From Rhodobacteraceae bacterium CG17_big_fil_post_rev_8_21_14_2_50_63_15 (GTDB lineage Bacteria; Pseudomonadota; Alphaproteobacteria; Rhodobacterales; Rhodobacteraceae): 40,884 nucleotides of DNA. The notes under the pieces are model-generated. The model did not search any database. It had not been told where the DNA came from and saw nothing but the letters and a program-made list of their open reading frames with translations. Made by a program: the position numbers and the translations under genes. Location of the stretch: the NCBI GenBank assembly GCA_002783205.1, contig PFEY01000012.1:27463-68346 (forward strand), in the 5' to 3' direction. Every line of letters starts with the position of its first letter. Position 1 is the stretch's first letter. This document shows positions 16,274 to 23,680 of this stretch, one piece after another.

Positions 16274-16317
16274 TTCTGGCCAGAAATATCCCGGGGGGCT
16301 CGGGGGGCTGGCCCCCC
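16274..16317 (+). repeat. Rhodobacterales-type intergenic GC hairpin element, copy 2
   Basis: TTCTGGCCAGAA (16274-16285), a perfect 12-bp palindrome, is followed by AATATCCCGGGGGG and then the hairpin GGGGGGC-TG-GCCCCCC (16302-16317). It is related to the element at 3638-3674, which lies in the opposite orientation. Its place right after ftsY suggests a terminator or a processing site. Confidence 0.55.
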
Positions 16318-16336
16318 GTCCGGTGGCCTCTCCGCA

Positions 16337-17239
16337 ATGAGCGATTGGCTGATCGCGCTGGAAGGCACCGCGCAGGGAAAGCAGCTGGCAACGGTGCTGG
16401 CGCTGGCTGCCGCCCTCCTGCACGCGATCTTCGGTGCGTTGCAAAAGGGGCGGCATGATCCTTGGCTCAGCCGTGGTGCAATTGATTTCAGCTACGCTGC
16501 GATGGCCGCTCCCTTTGCATTTTTCGTTGTGCCATGGCCTCAGCCGCATCTGTGGCCGATCCTGGCGGGTGCGGTGCTGATCCATATCGGCTACAAGATC
16601 TTTCAGGGACTTGCCTATATCAAGGGAGCCTATACGGTGGTCTATCCGGTGGTGCGTGGCACCGGCCCGCTCTTTACCGTGATCGGCGCCTGGCTGATTT
16701 TTGAAGAGCGGTTCACAGCGGTGCAATGGCTTGGGGTCGGGGTTTTGTTGAGCGGGATCTATGGGTTGGCGATGTATAATCTGCGCACCCTGACGCTCAA
16801 TCGCGACACCATGCCGGTAGCACTCGGCCTGGCGGTGATGACCGGGCTTTTCGTGGCGCTCTACACCACCTATGACGCTTATGGCATCCGTGCCGCTGCC
16901 GACCCTTTCACCTTTCTGGCGTGGTTCTTCTTTCTTGATGGTCTGACGATGCCGGGCTTTGCCTGGGTGCGCTGGCGCAGCCTTACCGACCGGCCCACGC
17001 TGGGCCCATTGATGCTGCGCGGGGTTGTGGGCGGGCTGGTAGCGTTCTTCTCGTTCGGTTCGATCATGCTGGCCACCCGTCTGGACAAGGTGGGACAGGC
17101 GGCGGTGTTGCGCGAGACCTCGACGGTGTTTGCCGCGCTGATCGGCTGGCTGGTGCTCAAGGAAACGGTCGGGCCGCGGCGAATCGCGCTCATGGCCTTG
17201 ATCGCGACCGGGGCGGTGATAGTTGAATTCGGTGACTGA
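16337..17239 (+). CDS. EamA/DMT family transporter
   Basis: 300 aa with about ten hydrophobic helices arranged as two EamA repeats, for example ATVLALAAALLHAIFGALQK in the first half and ALGLAVMTGLFVALYTTYDAYG in the second. VYPVVRGTGPLFTVIGAWLIFEERFTAVQWLGVGVLLSG and AVLRETSTVFAALIGWLVLKETVGPRRIALMALIATG are the paired signature segments ending each repeat. It is a probable inner-membrane metabolite exporter of unknown substrate. The start at 16337 is the first ATG after the ftsY intergenic element. It sits between ftsY and yciB. Confidence 0.85.
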   Translation: MSDWLIALEGTAQGKQLATVLALAAALLHAIFGALQKGRHDPWLSRGAIDFSYAAMAAPFAFFVVPWPQPHLWPILAGAVLIHIGYKIFQGLAYIKGAYTVVYPVVRGTGPLFTVIGAWLIFEERFTAVQWLGVGVLLSGIYGLAMYNLRTLTLNRDTMPVALGLAVMTGLFVALYTTYDAYGIRAAADPFTFLAWFFFLDGLTMPGFAWVRWRSLTDRPTLGPLMLRGVVGGLVAFFSFGSIMLATRLDKVGQAAVLRETSTVFAALIGWLVLKETVGPRRIALMALIATGAVIVEFGD

Positions 17240-17284
17240 CGGGTCCAGAAGTTCCTCTGGGATCCGCAAGGAAAGCATGACGAG

Positions 17285-17899
17285 ATGACAAACACCCCGG
17301 CGCCCAAATGGGCCAAACCCGTTCTGGAATTCGGCCCCATCCTGGTGTTTTTTGCCGCCTATCTCTGGCTCAAGGACAAGGCTTTTGTCATTGACGGTAC
17401 CGAGTATGACGGGTTTATCGTTGTGACCGCAGGATTTATCCCGGTCTTTCTGGTTTCAATGGCTCTGCTGTGGCGCGTTACCGGGCATCTGTCCAGGATG
17501 CAGGTGGTCACGGCGCTCTTGATCGTGGTGTTTGGCGGTCTCTCGGTCTGGTTCAACGACCCGCGCTTCTTCAAGATGAAACCGACGATGATCTACATCC
17601 TGTTCGGCGGGGTGCTGGGCTATGGTCTCTGGCGCGGGCGGTCCTATCTGCAGTATGTGATGGAAGGCGTGATGCAGCTCACCGATCAAGGCTGGATGAT
17701 CCTGACCCGACGCCTGATGGTCTTTTTCTTTGGGCTTGCGGTGTTGAACGAGGCGATCTGGCGGACCCAGTCCGACGAAATCTGGGTCTACTTCAAGACC
17801 TTCGGTCTGACGGCAGCGATTTTCGTGTTCTTCATGACCCAGGGGCGCCTCTTCCGGGACCATTCCACCGAGGACAAGGCAGAGGATCGCGTCGAGTGA
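17285..17899 (+). CDS. yciB: Inner membrane-spanning protein YciB (septation protein A family)
   Basis: 204 aa with about five to six membrane helices. VLEFGPILVFFAAYLWL near the N-terminus, the TALLIVVFGGLSVWFNDPRFFKMKPT segment and MILTRRLMVFFFGLAVLNEAIWRT are diagnostic of YciB/IspZ. Family members support envelope integrity and septation in enterics and Shigella. The acidic and basic tail (STEDKAEDRVE) is cytoplasmic. It follows the EamA gene by 45 bases and may be cotranscribed with ftsY. Confidence 0.92.
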   Translation: MTNTPAPKWAKPVLEFGPILVFFAAYLWLKDKAFVIDGTEYDGFIVVTAGFIPVFLVSMALLWRVTGHLSRMQVVTALLIVVFGGLSVWFNDPRFFKMKPTMIYILFGGVLGYGLWRGRSYLQYVMEGVMQLTDQGWMILTRRLMVFFFGLAVLNEAIWRTQSDEIWVYFKTFGLTAAIFVFFMTQGRLFRDHSTEDKAEDRVE

Positions 17900-17978
17900 T
17901 CCGTCCGCTTCGACCCTCTTCGTGAGGCCTCCCCGGAATACTCACATCTCTGTCGAGATCTGGCCCCAATTCGTCGCT

Positions 17979-18614
17979 ATGGCTGAGGTCATGATCAAGC
18001 GCATCTCCTCACGTCTGCTCGACGCAACCCTGTCCATCCCGCCCCTCCGGGCCCGCAATGTCCTGCCAGTGATCATCATGTTGTTGGTCTGGATCGGTCT
18101 GCGCGCCGTGCAAGTGGATGAAAACATGGCCTTTGTTCTGTCGGTGGTGTTGGCGCAGGCCTATGCGATCTGGCGCAACCTGCCACAGGCGGCGCATGAC
18201 ATGGCGCAGATGCCCGTCGGCCGGCCGGGATTGCTGCGCTGGCCGGTGATTGGGGTGCTGCTGCTGGCCGCGCTCCAGATCTGGCTGAGCGATCCGCTGC
18301 TGACGCAGCGTCTGATCACCGCCTTCGCAACCTTCTTTCTGATCGTCATGGTCCTCGGTGTGATGCGCGAGGGCGAGGTGCTCGAACGGGTCACGCCGCG
18401 CCTTGCGGACGGCACCCCGGAATACAAGGTGGTCAGCCTGCTGCGGGTCAACGCCCTGGTGGCGATGATAGTGATCTGCGTCAATGAAGCGCTGATCGCC
18501 TACGAGACGCCGGTGATCTGGATCACGGTCATGCCGATCTTTGTCTTGATGCTGCACGGTCTCTACTGGTTCATCGTTCTCATGCTGTTGCCGTCGGAGT
18601 CGCAGCCGGCCTAG
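17979..18614 (+). CDS. Hypothetical polytopic membrane protein
   Basis: 211 aa if started at 17979; ATGs at 17922 and 17991 are in the same frame. 17991 has a GAGG close upstream, so the start is uncertain. Five or six hydrophobic helices are visible, among them VLPVIIMLLVWIGLRAV, WPVIGVLLLAALQIWL, ITAFATFFLIVMVLGVM, ALVAMIVICVNEALIAY and VMPIFVLMLHGLYWFIVLML. A cytoplasmic loop carries MREGEVLERVTPRLADGTPEYKVVSLLRVN. I do not recognise the family. It converges on the alpha/beta hydrolase gene. Confidence 0.65.
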   Translation: MAEVMIKRISSRLLDATLSIPPLRARNVLPVIIMLLVWIGLRAVQVDENMAFVLSVVLAQAYAIWRNLPQAAHDMAQMPVGRPGLLRWPVIGVLLLAALQIWLSDPLLTQRLITAFATFFLIVMVLGVMREGEVLERVTPRLADGTPEYKVVSLLRVNALVAMIVICVNEALIAYETPVIWITVMPIFVLMLHGLYWFIVLMLLPSESQPA

Positions 18615-18669
18615 ATCGCGGATCTTTGGGGGCGGCGGCGGGATGTCCGTGCCGTTTGACAAAGCGGCC

Positions 18670-19620
18670 TCAGAATGACGGTTTGCGCCCGATGGGCAAG
18701 GACAGCGCCAAGGCCGGAACAATGAGGCGACGCGACCTTTGTGGGGGCGCCTTTGCGGGCAAGACGCTGCGCAGAAAGGACATCTGAAGATCCGGCGCAT
18801 GTCGAAGTAGGCTACTGTAAAGTGGAAAGACGCCGGGCCTGGTATAGGCCGACCAGTGACAGACCCGCGCCATTGGGGAGGCAATCGGAAAGCCAAGCCG
18901 ACGAAGTGCTGTGAGCGTGTCAGGGTCATCCATGCGCAGGGTCAAGACATTCGAGGCGACCGGACCCGTCTGGCCCAGGCTGCAATCCCCGCGCCGGGGC
19001 GGCGGGATCACGCATTCGAGCAGGAAATCAAAGAAATCGTTCTCGCGGCTGGTGACATTGATCACCTCGGCGCTGCGTCCGGCGGGTGTTGCCAGCGCCG
19101 CCGCCGCCCGTGTGCCGAATTCTGCACCGGCCAAAAGGATGATGCGCGAGAGCGCATTTTCGGGCAGATGCGGCAGCGCGCTCAGCACCACGCGCGCGCC
19201 GAAGGAATGCGCCACCGCATGCACGGCCCGGCCCGGCGCGACGGCGTGGATCATCGCGACGAGTTCGGCGAGGCTCTCGCCCGCCCGCGCGGCTTCGGCA
19301 TAGGCCTGCCAGACGCTGCCGCGGGCCTGCCAGCCGAAACCGATCGCCAGTCCTTCCTCCGCGCGTCCCTCACCAAAACCGAACCCCGCGGGCCAGCTGA
19401 GAACCTTGAAGGAATGGCGTTCCGGCACCAGTGCGAAGATGTGGCGATGCGGGCAATCGCTGGCATGGCCGGGCGCGTATTTGAAGCCATGCACCATCAG
19501 GATGACCGGCCCCGGCGTGGCCAGAAGGCGCGGCAGCAGCGCGTGCAGCTCCTCGGGCCTGTCATGCGGGACAGGACCATTTGGTCCGGCATTCACGGCG
19601 AGAAGCGGCATGTTCTTCAT
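18670..19620 (-). CDS. Alpha/beta hydrolase
   Basis: 316 aa from the ATG at 19620; a second ATG at 19611 is possible. The frame stays open much further upstream, but that part is antisense to metZ. The oxyanion segment VILMVHGFKYAPG and the nucleophile elbow VAHSFGARV (G/A-x-S-x-G with Ser) are clear. A conserved CHWSAYTRPG near residue 250 may supply the catalytic His. The middle (VLSWPAGFGFGEG, then the AEAARAGESLAELVAMIH helix) fits the esterase-like group of proteins with DUF900/COG4782-type layout. The substrate is unknown. It is divergent from metZ. Confidence 0.78.
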   Translation of the reverse strand: MKNMPLLAVNAGPNGPVPHDRPEELHALLPRLLATPGPVILMVHGFKYAPGHASDCPHRHIFALVPERHSFKVLSWPAGFGFGEGRAEEGLAIGFGWQARGSVWQAYAEAARAGESLAELVAMIHAVAPGRAVHAVAHSFGARVVLSALPHLPENALSRIILLAGAEFGTRAAAALATPAGRSAEVINVTSRENDFFDFLLECVIPPPRRGDCSLGQTGPVASNVLTLRMDDPDTLTALRRLGFPIASPMARVCHWSAYTRPGVFPLYSSLLRHAPDLQMSFLRSVLPAKAPPQRSRRLIVPALALSLPIGRKPSF

Positions 19621-19699
19621 CCCACTAGATCTTGTGAGTAAGACATAACCGGGCCATACGTCGCTTTGGTGACGCTCGGATGAACCCTGCGTGACGCTG

Positions 19700-19728
19700 T
19701 TGACGCAGCGCGGGTGCAGGAGTAATGC
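19700..19728 (+). promoter_or_regulatory. metZ promoter
   Basis: TTGACG (19700-19705), a 17-base spacer and TAATGC (19723-19728) form a good sigma-70 promoter. The predicted transcription start falls at about 19735, where the SAM-II aptamer begins. This agreement strengthens both calls. Confidence 0.6.
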
Positions 19729-19734
19729 GCCTCT

Positions 19735-19786
19735 GTGGCGCTTTGTTGCCGGATTGCGGGCCACGTTAAACAAACCGCTAAAGAGG
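19735..19786 (+). ncRNA. SAM-II riboswitch
   Basis: The sequence has the SAM-II (metA motif) layout. P1 is GTGGC (19735-19739) with GCCAC (19760-19764). The pseudoknot pairs TTTGTT (19742-19747) with AACAAA (19769-19774). The conserved 3' segment GCTAAAGAGG (19777-19786) holds the ribosome binding site. These riboswitches reduce expression of methionine genes when S-adenosylmethionine is abundant, which fits the downstream metZ. Confidence 0.9.
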
Positions 19787-19794
19787 TCAGGATG

Positions 19795-19831
19795 AAAGCC
19801 CCCTTTCGCTTGGCCGCGTCGGGGCTTTTTT
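19795..19831 (+). terminator. Intrinsic terminator in the metZ leader
   Basis: AAAGCCCC (19795-19802) pairs with GGGGCTTT (19821-19828), followed by further Ts up to 19831. It lies between the SAM-II aptamer and the annotated metZ start, so transcription attenuation is likely in addition to hiding of the GAGG site in the aptamer. Confidence 0.7.
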
Positions 19832-19860
19832 CTTGGGTAAGGCGGCCCGGAGGATGGGAT

Positions 19861-21045
19861 ATGAGCGAGACTTGGCACAAGCGCACCAGACTGGTGCATG
19901 GCGGCACGCGGCGCAGCCAGTATAACGAGGTCAGCGAGGCGATCTTTCTGACCCAGGGCTTTGTCTACGAGACCGCCGAGGCGGCCGAGGCGCGGTTCAT
20001 CAAGGCGGGACCGGACGAATTCATCTATGCCCGCTACGGCAATCCCACCGTGGCGATGTTCGAGGAGCGCATCGCGGCCCTCGAAGGCGCGGAGGATGCC
20101 TTTGCCACCGCGAGCGGCATGGCTGCGGTCTCCGGTGCGCTGACCTCGATGCTGCGGGCAGGGGATCATGTGGTAGCAGCCCGCGCGCTCTTTGGCTCGT
20201 GCCTCTATGTGCTGGAGGAAATCCTGACGCGCTTTGGCGTCGAGGTGAGCTTTGTGGATGGCACCGATCTGGCGCAATGGCGCGCGGCGATCCGGCCCGG
20301 CACGAGGGCGGTGTTCTTCGAGACGATCTCCAATCCGACGCTCGATGTGGTGGACATCCGTGCCGTGGCGGATCTGGCCCATGCGGTGGGCGCCCTCGTG
20401 GTGGTGGACAATGTCTTTGCCACGCCGGTTTTTTCCAACGCGATCGGGCAGGGGGCGGATGTGGTGGTCTACTCGGCGACCAAGCATATCGACGGACAGG
20501 GGCGCACCCTGGGTGGCGTGATCCTTGGCACGCGGGATTTCATTCGCGGCACGGTCGAGCCCTACATGAAGCATACGGGCGGCTCGATGTCGCCCTTTAC
20601 CGCCTGGGTCATGCTCAAGGCGCTCGAGACGATCGACCTGCGGGTGCGCGCGCAGGCCGAGAGCGCGCTGGCCATCGCCGAGGCCTTGCAGGGCGATCCC
20701 CGTCTGGCGCGGGTGATCTACCCCGGCCATCCCAGCCATCCGCAGCATGATCTCGTCAAGCGGCAGATGGGGCAGGGCGGCACGGTGCTGGCGCTCGATC
20801 TGGCGGGTGGGCAGGCGGCGGCGTTCCGCTTTCTCAATGCGTTGAAGATCGTGATCATCTCGAACAATCTGGGCGATGCCAAGTCCATCGCCACCCATCC
20901 CGCGACCACGACCCATCAGCGCCTGCCCGCCGCGCAAAAGGAGAGCCTTGGCATCACGCCGGGGCTGGTGCGGTTGAGCGTCGGACTGGAGGATTGCGGC
21001 GACTTGATCCGCGATATCGCGGCTGCTTTGGCGGCGCACAGGTGA
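19861..21045 (+). CDS. metZ: O-succinylhomoserine sulfhydrylase
   Basis: PLP enzyme that makes homocysteine directly from O-succinylhomoserine and sulfide. 394 aa, the usual length. Cys/Met-metabolism family motifs: YARYGNPTVAMFEERIAALEGAE, ATASGMAAVSGAL, VDNVFATPVF, the PLP lysine in SATKHIDGQGRTLGG, and SIATHPATTTHQRL near the end. ATG 19861 follows GGAGGATGGGAT and matches the family start (SETWHKRTRLVHGG). An in-frame ATG at 19792 would add 23 residues (see findings). It is controlled by the SAM-II riboswitch. Confidence 0.93.
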   Translation: MSETWHKRTRLVHGGTRRSQYNEVSEAIFLTQGFVYETAEAAEARFIKAGPDEFIYARYGNPTVAMFEERIAALEGAEDAFATASGMAAVSGALTSMLRAGDHVVAARALFGSCLYVLEEILTRFGVEVSFVDGTDLAQWRAAIRPGTRAVFFETISNPTLDVVDIRAVADLAHAVGALVVVDNVFATPVFSNAIGQGADVVVYSATKHIDGQGRTLGGVILGTRDFIRGTVEPYMKHTGGSMSPFTAWVMLKALETIDLRVRAQAESALAIAEALQGDPRLARVIYPGHPSHPQHDLVKRQMGQGGTVLALDLAGGQAAAFRFLNALKIVIISNNLGDAKSIATHPATTTHQRLPAAQKESLGITPGLVRLSVGLEDCGDLIRDIAAALAAHR

Positions 21046-21184
21046 AGGCAAAGATTTCTTTCAGCTTTTTCCGAGGGTTGAATGATCCATCTTGCCGCAT
21101 TTGCCGTAAAATACTGCGATATTAGCAATTTTGCCAAAAACGGTCTATGTAATGATCTGGCAAATCGGATAGGGAACCGTCGCG
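21046..21184. promoter_or_regulatory. folE2 upstream region with TTTGCC repeats
   Basis: This AT-richer 139-base gap holds several TTTGCC-type motifs. ATTTGCC near 21100 and GGCAAAT near 21160 are in inverted orientation, with GCAATTTTGCC between them. No GTTAT-N3-ATAAC Zur box, often found before folE2 in Proteobacteria, is visible. A promoter is expected, but I cannot place it firmly. Confidence 0.3.
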
Positions 21185-22285
21185 ATGAACATACATTCCT
21201 CTGATTTACAGCCGATGCCGGATCGGGATGACGCCAGAGAGGCGCTGAGACTGCTCAAGGTGTGGGCCAAGTCGGCGTCCCCCGAGGAAGTGGCGGACCT
21301 TGATCCTGCGATTGCGCGGTTGCTGCCGAGCGATCAATTGGCGAACTATCCGCTGTTGAAACGGGTTTACCCGGAGAGTTTTGTTGCGGATGAAACATAT
21401 CTCAAGACCATGCCTGATCTTCAGAATGGTCCTGCCTCGCTGATTCGCGGGACCAAGCAACAGTTGCAGCATGTCGGGATCTCGAATTTTCGGCTACCGA
21501 TCCGGTATCACACGCGTGAAAACGGTGATCTGACATTGGAGACATCCGTCACCGGCACCGTCAGTCTCGAAGCCGACCGCAAGGGCATCAATATGTCCCG
21601 CATCATGCGGAGCTTTTACAGACATGCCGAAAAGACCTTCAGTTCCGAGGTCATGGAAGCAGCGCTGTCCGATTACATCACGGATCTGGACAGCGTTGAT
21701 GCGCGGCTTCAGATGTGCCTGTCCTATCCGGCCAAGGTACGATCGCTTCGCTCGGGGCTCGAAGGCTATCAGTATTACGACATCGCGATGGAACTGGTCG
21801 AGAGCCGCGGGATCAAGCGCAATTTCATGCATCTCGATTATGTCTATTCTTCGACCTGCCCCTGTTCGCTCGAACTGTCGGAACATGCCCGCTCGGTGCG
21901 CGGACAGTTGGCGACGCCCCATTCGCAACGCTCGGTGGCGCGTCTTTCGGTTGAACTGGTGGAGAAGCATTGCCTGTGGTTTGAGGATTTGGTCGACATC
22001 GCCCGTCGGGCCGTGCCCACAGAGACTCAGGTGATGGTCAAGCGCGAGGACGAACAGGCCTTTGCCGAATTGAATGCCGGCAACGCGATTTTTGTCGAGG
22101 ATGCGGCGCGGTTGTTCTGCGAACAACTGCTGTCCGACCCGCGGATCGGGGATTTCCGGGTCATTGCGAGCCATCAGGAGAGCCTGCACAGTCATGATGC
22201 GGTGAGCGTTCTGACCGAGGGTGAGACCTTTGCCGCGCAGAGCCTTGATCCGAAACTTTTTCAGACATTGGTGCACGGACGATAA
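21185..22285 (+). CDS. folE2: GTP cyclohydrolase FolE2 (type IB)
   Basis: Converts GTP to 7,8-dihydroneopterin triphosphate, the first step of folate and related pterin synthesis, using a metal more flexible than the zinc of FolE. 366 aa. Family features are VGISNFRLPIRY (T-fold start), DRKGINMSRIMR, the metal site in YSSTCPCSLELSEHAR and TPHSQRSVARLSVEL, and the late SHQESLHSHDAVSV segment. A long N-terminal extension (about 90 residues) is usual for the family. The ribosome binding site is a GGGAACC-like sequence. It is a single-gene unit after metZ. Confidence 0.93.
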   Translation: MNIHSSDLQPMPDRDDAREALRLLKVWAKSASPEEVADLDPAIARLLPSDQLANYPLLKRVYPESFVADETYLKTMPDLQNGPASLIRGTKQQLQHVGISNFRLPIRYHTRENGDLTLETSVTGTVSLEADRKGINMSRIMRSFYRHAEKTFSSEVMEAALSDYITDLDSVDARLQMCLSYPAKVRSLRSGLEGYQYYDIAMELVESRGIKRNFMHLDYVYSSTCPCSLELSEHARSVRGQLATPHSQRSVARLSVELVEKHCLWFEDLVDIARRAVPTETQVMVKREDEQAFAELNAGNAIFVEDAARLFCEQLLSDPRIGDFRVIASHQESLHSHDAVSVLTEGETFAAQSLDPKLFQTLVHGR

Positions 22286-22373
22286 GCAAGGGGGTTTCTG
22301 GGGCGCCTGCCGCCTGTCGTTTCGGCATTGCGCGACATTTTTCAGCGTGTTCCTGCCCATTGGGGCCAAAGTG

Positions 22374-22392
22374 ATTTGACGCTGCGTCAAAT
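22374..22392. promoter_or_regulatory. 19-bp perfect palindrome (operator candidate)
   Basis: ATTTGACGC-T-GCGTCAAAT is a perfect palindrome with a one-base centre. It ends two bases before a -35-like CTGACA, so a bound dimeric regulator would touch the promoter of the phasin-like gene. The regulator is unknown; a PHB-responsive factor such as PhaR is one possibility, though the site is not its published TGC-rich motif. Confidence 0.5.
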
Positions 22393-22394
22393 TG

Positions 22395-22423
22395 CTGACA
22401 CCCGGGCTGCGCGCGCGTTACAT
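22395..22423 (+). promoter_or_regulatory. Promoter of the phasin-like gene
   Basis: CTGACA (22395-22400), a 17-base spacer and TTACAT (22418-22423). The placement directly after the palindromic operator supports it. A second small inverted repeat, ATGTT-N5-AACAT (22426-22440), overlaps the expected transcription start. Confidence 0.4.
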
Positions 22424-22478
22424 GAATGTTATCGGAACATGGTATCGTGCAGATGAACATGTCGAAAAGGATATCATC

Positions 22479-23141
22479 ATGCTTTCCCCAGATCTTTCGC
22501 TCAAAATGTCCGCTGCCGGAATCAGGTTGACCGGCTATGTGATCGAAACCAATCTTCGGGTTGCGAGGGTCTTTGGTCAGGCGGCCCTGAGATCGGGATC
22601 GTTTTCCAAGCCTGTGATTGCCAGGGCAGAAGAGCCCGTTGCAACGAAGCCTCTGATCAAGAGGGAAAAGCAACATACGACCAAGGCATCATTGGACGCT
22701 GGCGCGCCCGAACGCCTTCGGTCCGTTAAGGGCCCGCAAACCGTGATCGAGATCGCGTCGAAGACGGCTGAACCGGTGGAATCATTGGCTGAAGTCAAAT
22801 CGGTTCCTCTCGCGGAAATGACGTCTATCCCCGTTTCCGAGACCAAACCGGGAATGCCAACAAATCTTCGGATCGAAACCGGTGCCGGAACCCAGCCCGC
22901 AGCGGCCCCAAAGGTCAAGTCCCCGCGGACCAGCGAGGCGCGCCCAACCGCATTGGCAAGCAAGCCTGTGATATCTGTTGCGGTCCCCAAGGCAGCAGCA
23001 CCTGGGACGGGAACGGCGACCTCAGCATCTGTTGCTGCTGCCGTAGAAAAGATCACCGAGTCAACTGGTGTCAAACGCCCGCGTGCGCCGTCAATGCCGC
23101 CAGCCCTGCCTGAAGCTCCTAAAAAAACCAAGTCAGAGTAG
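22479..23141 (+). CDS. Phasin-like protein with long Pro/Ala/Lys-rich tail
   Basis: 220 aa from ATG 22479, chosen for the AAAAGGAT ribosome binding site; upstream in-frame ATGs would cross the promoter. Residues 1-45 (MLSPDLSLKMSAAGIRLTGYVIETNLRVARVFGQAAL) form an amphipathic helix like short phasin or granule-binding helices of Rhodobacteraceae. The remaining 170 residues are low-complexity, rich in P, A, K, T, S and E, and end in PKKTKSE, so they are probably disordered. A role at storage granules or in nucleoid association is possible; neither is proved. Confidence 0.6.
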   Translation: MLSPDLSLKMSAAGIRLTGYVIETNLRVARVFGQAALRSGSFSKPVIARAEEPVATKPLIKREKQHTTKASLDAGAPERLRSVKGPQTVIEIASKTAEPVESLAEVKSVPLAEMTSIPVSETKPGMPTNLRIETGAGTQPAAAPKVKSPRTSEARPTALASKPVISVAVPKAAAPGTGTATSASVAAAVEKITESTGVKRPRAPSMPPALPEAPKKTKSE

Positions 23142-23150
23142 GGTCTTGCA

Positions 23151-23179
23151 GGCCGGATTGCACGTGATGCATTCCGGCC
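23151..23179 (+). terminator. Hairpin after the phasin-like gene
   Basis: GGCCGGA pairs with TCCGGCC and the inner TGCA pairs with TGCA, giving an 11-bp stem with one mismatch and a 5-base loop, ten bases after the stop. There is no long T-run, so it is only a likely terminator. Confidence 0.5.
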
Positions 23180-23235
23180 ATTCGGAATTGATGCTAGTCA
23201 TGTCAATCTTGCTTACCTAAATTGGAGCAAGGGGA

Positions 23236-23266
23236 GGAAACCTGAAGTCAAACGAAAGGGTTTCCA
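23236..23266 (+). promoter_or_regulatory. Leader stem overlapping the DUF1127 ribosome binding site
   Basis: GGAAACC (23236-23242) and GGTTTCC (23259-23265) form a 7-bp stem whose 3' arm ends one base before the ATG. It includes the last bases of the AAAGGG ribosome binding site. Translation may depend on opening of this stem. The other DUF1127 gene has a related GGGGTTCCAATGGC start context. Confidence 0.4.
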
Positions 23267-23488
23267 ATGGCACATACGACAACCGCTGTTTCTGGATCAT
23301 CTCTGCGCGAGGGGTGGAGAAAATTCCTCGCCGCGCTGATGCGTGGAATCGAGGCTCAGGCCAAAGTCACGTCTCGGCGAAACAGGATTGAAGCGCTGGA
23401 AGCAAAGACTGATGCTGAACTGGCGCGGATGGGCATCCGGCGCGAAGATATCCCCTACCATGTGTTCAGGGATCTCTTTTATGCTTGA
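23267..23488 (+). CDS. DUF1127 domain protein 1
   Basis: 73 aa. The C-terminal ALEAKTDAELARMGIRREDIPYHVFRDLF is the DUF1127 signature (L-x-x-L-x-D-x-x-L-x-D-I/M-G-I-x-R-x-x-I). The N-terminal half is basic and amphipathic. Small DUF1127 proteins in Alphaproteobacteria bind RNA or affect sRNA turnover and stress or phosphate responses (CcaF1 in Rhodobacter is one), but this one is uncharacterised. A strong terminator follows 39 bases after the stop. A second DUF1127 gene lies just downstream. Confidence 0.85.
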   Translation: MAHTTTAVSGSSLREGWRKFLAALMRGIEAQAKVTSRRNRIEALEAKTDAELARMGIRREDIPYHVFRDLFYA

Positions 23489-23527
23489 ACGACTTGATCG
23501 ATAACCTGACGGTGATCGCGAAAGCGG

Positions 23528-23563
23528 AAGCCCCGGCGCGTTCGACGTGCCGGGGCTTGTCTT
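23528..23563 (+). terminator. Strong intrinsic terminator
   Basis: AAGCCCCGGC (23528-23537) pairs perfectly with GCCGGGGCTT (23549-23558). The inner CGT/ACG bases may lengthen the stem, and GTCTTT follows. It separates the two DUF1127 genes. The 39-base stretch before it could yield a short 3'-UTR RNA. Confidence 0.75.
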
Positions 23564-23680
23564 TGCTGCATTGCAGCAACATCTTGCCACATCCGTCGGC
23601 GCCGAGGCGCATTTTGTCCACCGATGCGCTATATAGGAAAGTGGGAGGGGATCCATCCTGTCGAAAAAGAAGGGGTTCCA

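Noticed and set aside
14629-17278. Long minus-strand frames over the NuoEF fusion, ftsY and the EamA gene
   Set aside because: They overlap three confident plus-strand genes and have composition typical of antisense shadows.
19621-21051. Upstream extension of the alpha/beta hydrolase frame antisense to metZ
   Set aside because: The extension would cross the SAM-II riboswitch and all of metZ; the hydrolase fold begins near the ATG at 19620.
21046-21184. Zur operator before folE2
   Set aside because: No GTTAT-N3-ATAAC palindrome can be found.
23489-23680. CcsR-like (CCUCCUCCC-loop) sRNA after the DUF1127 gene
   Set aside because: No CUUUCCUCCC-type loop or repeated hairpins are present; only one intrinsic terminator is seen.
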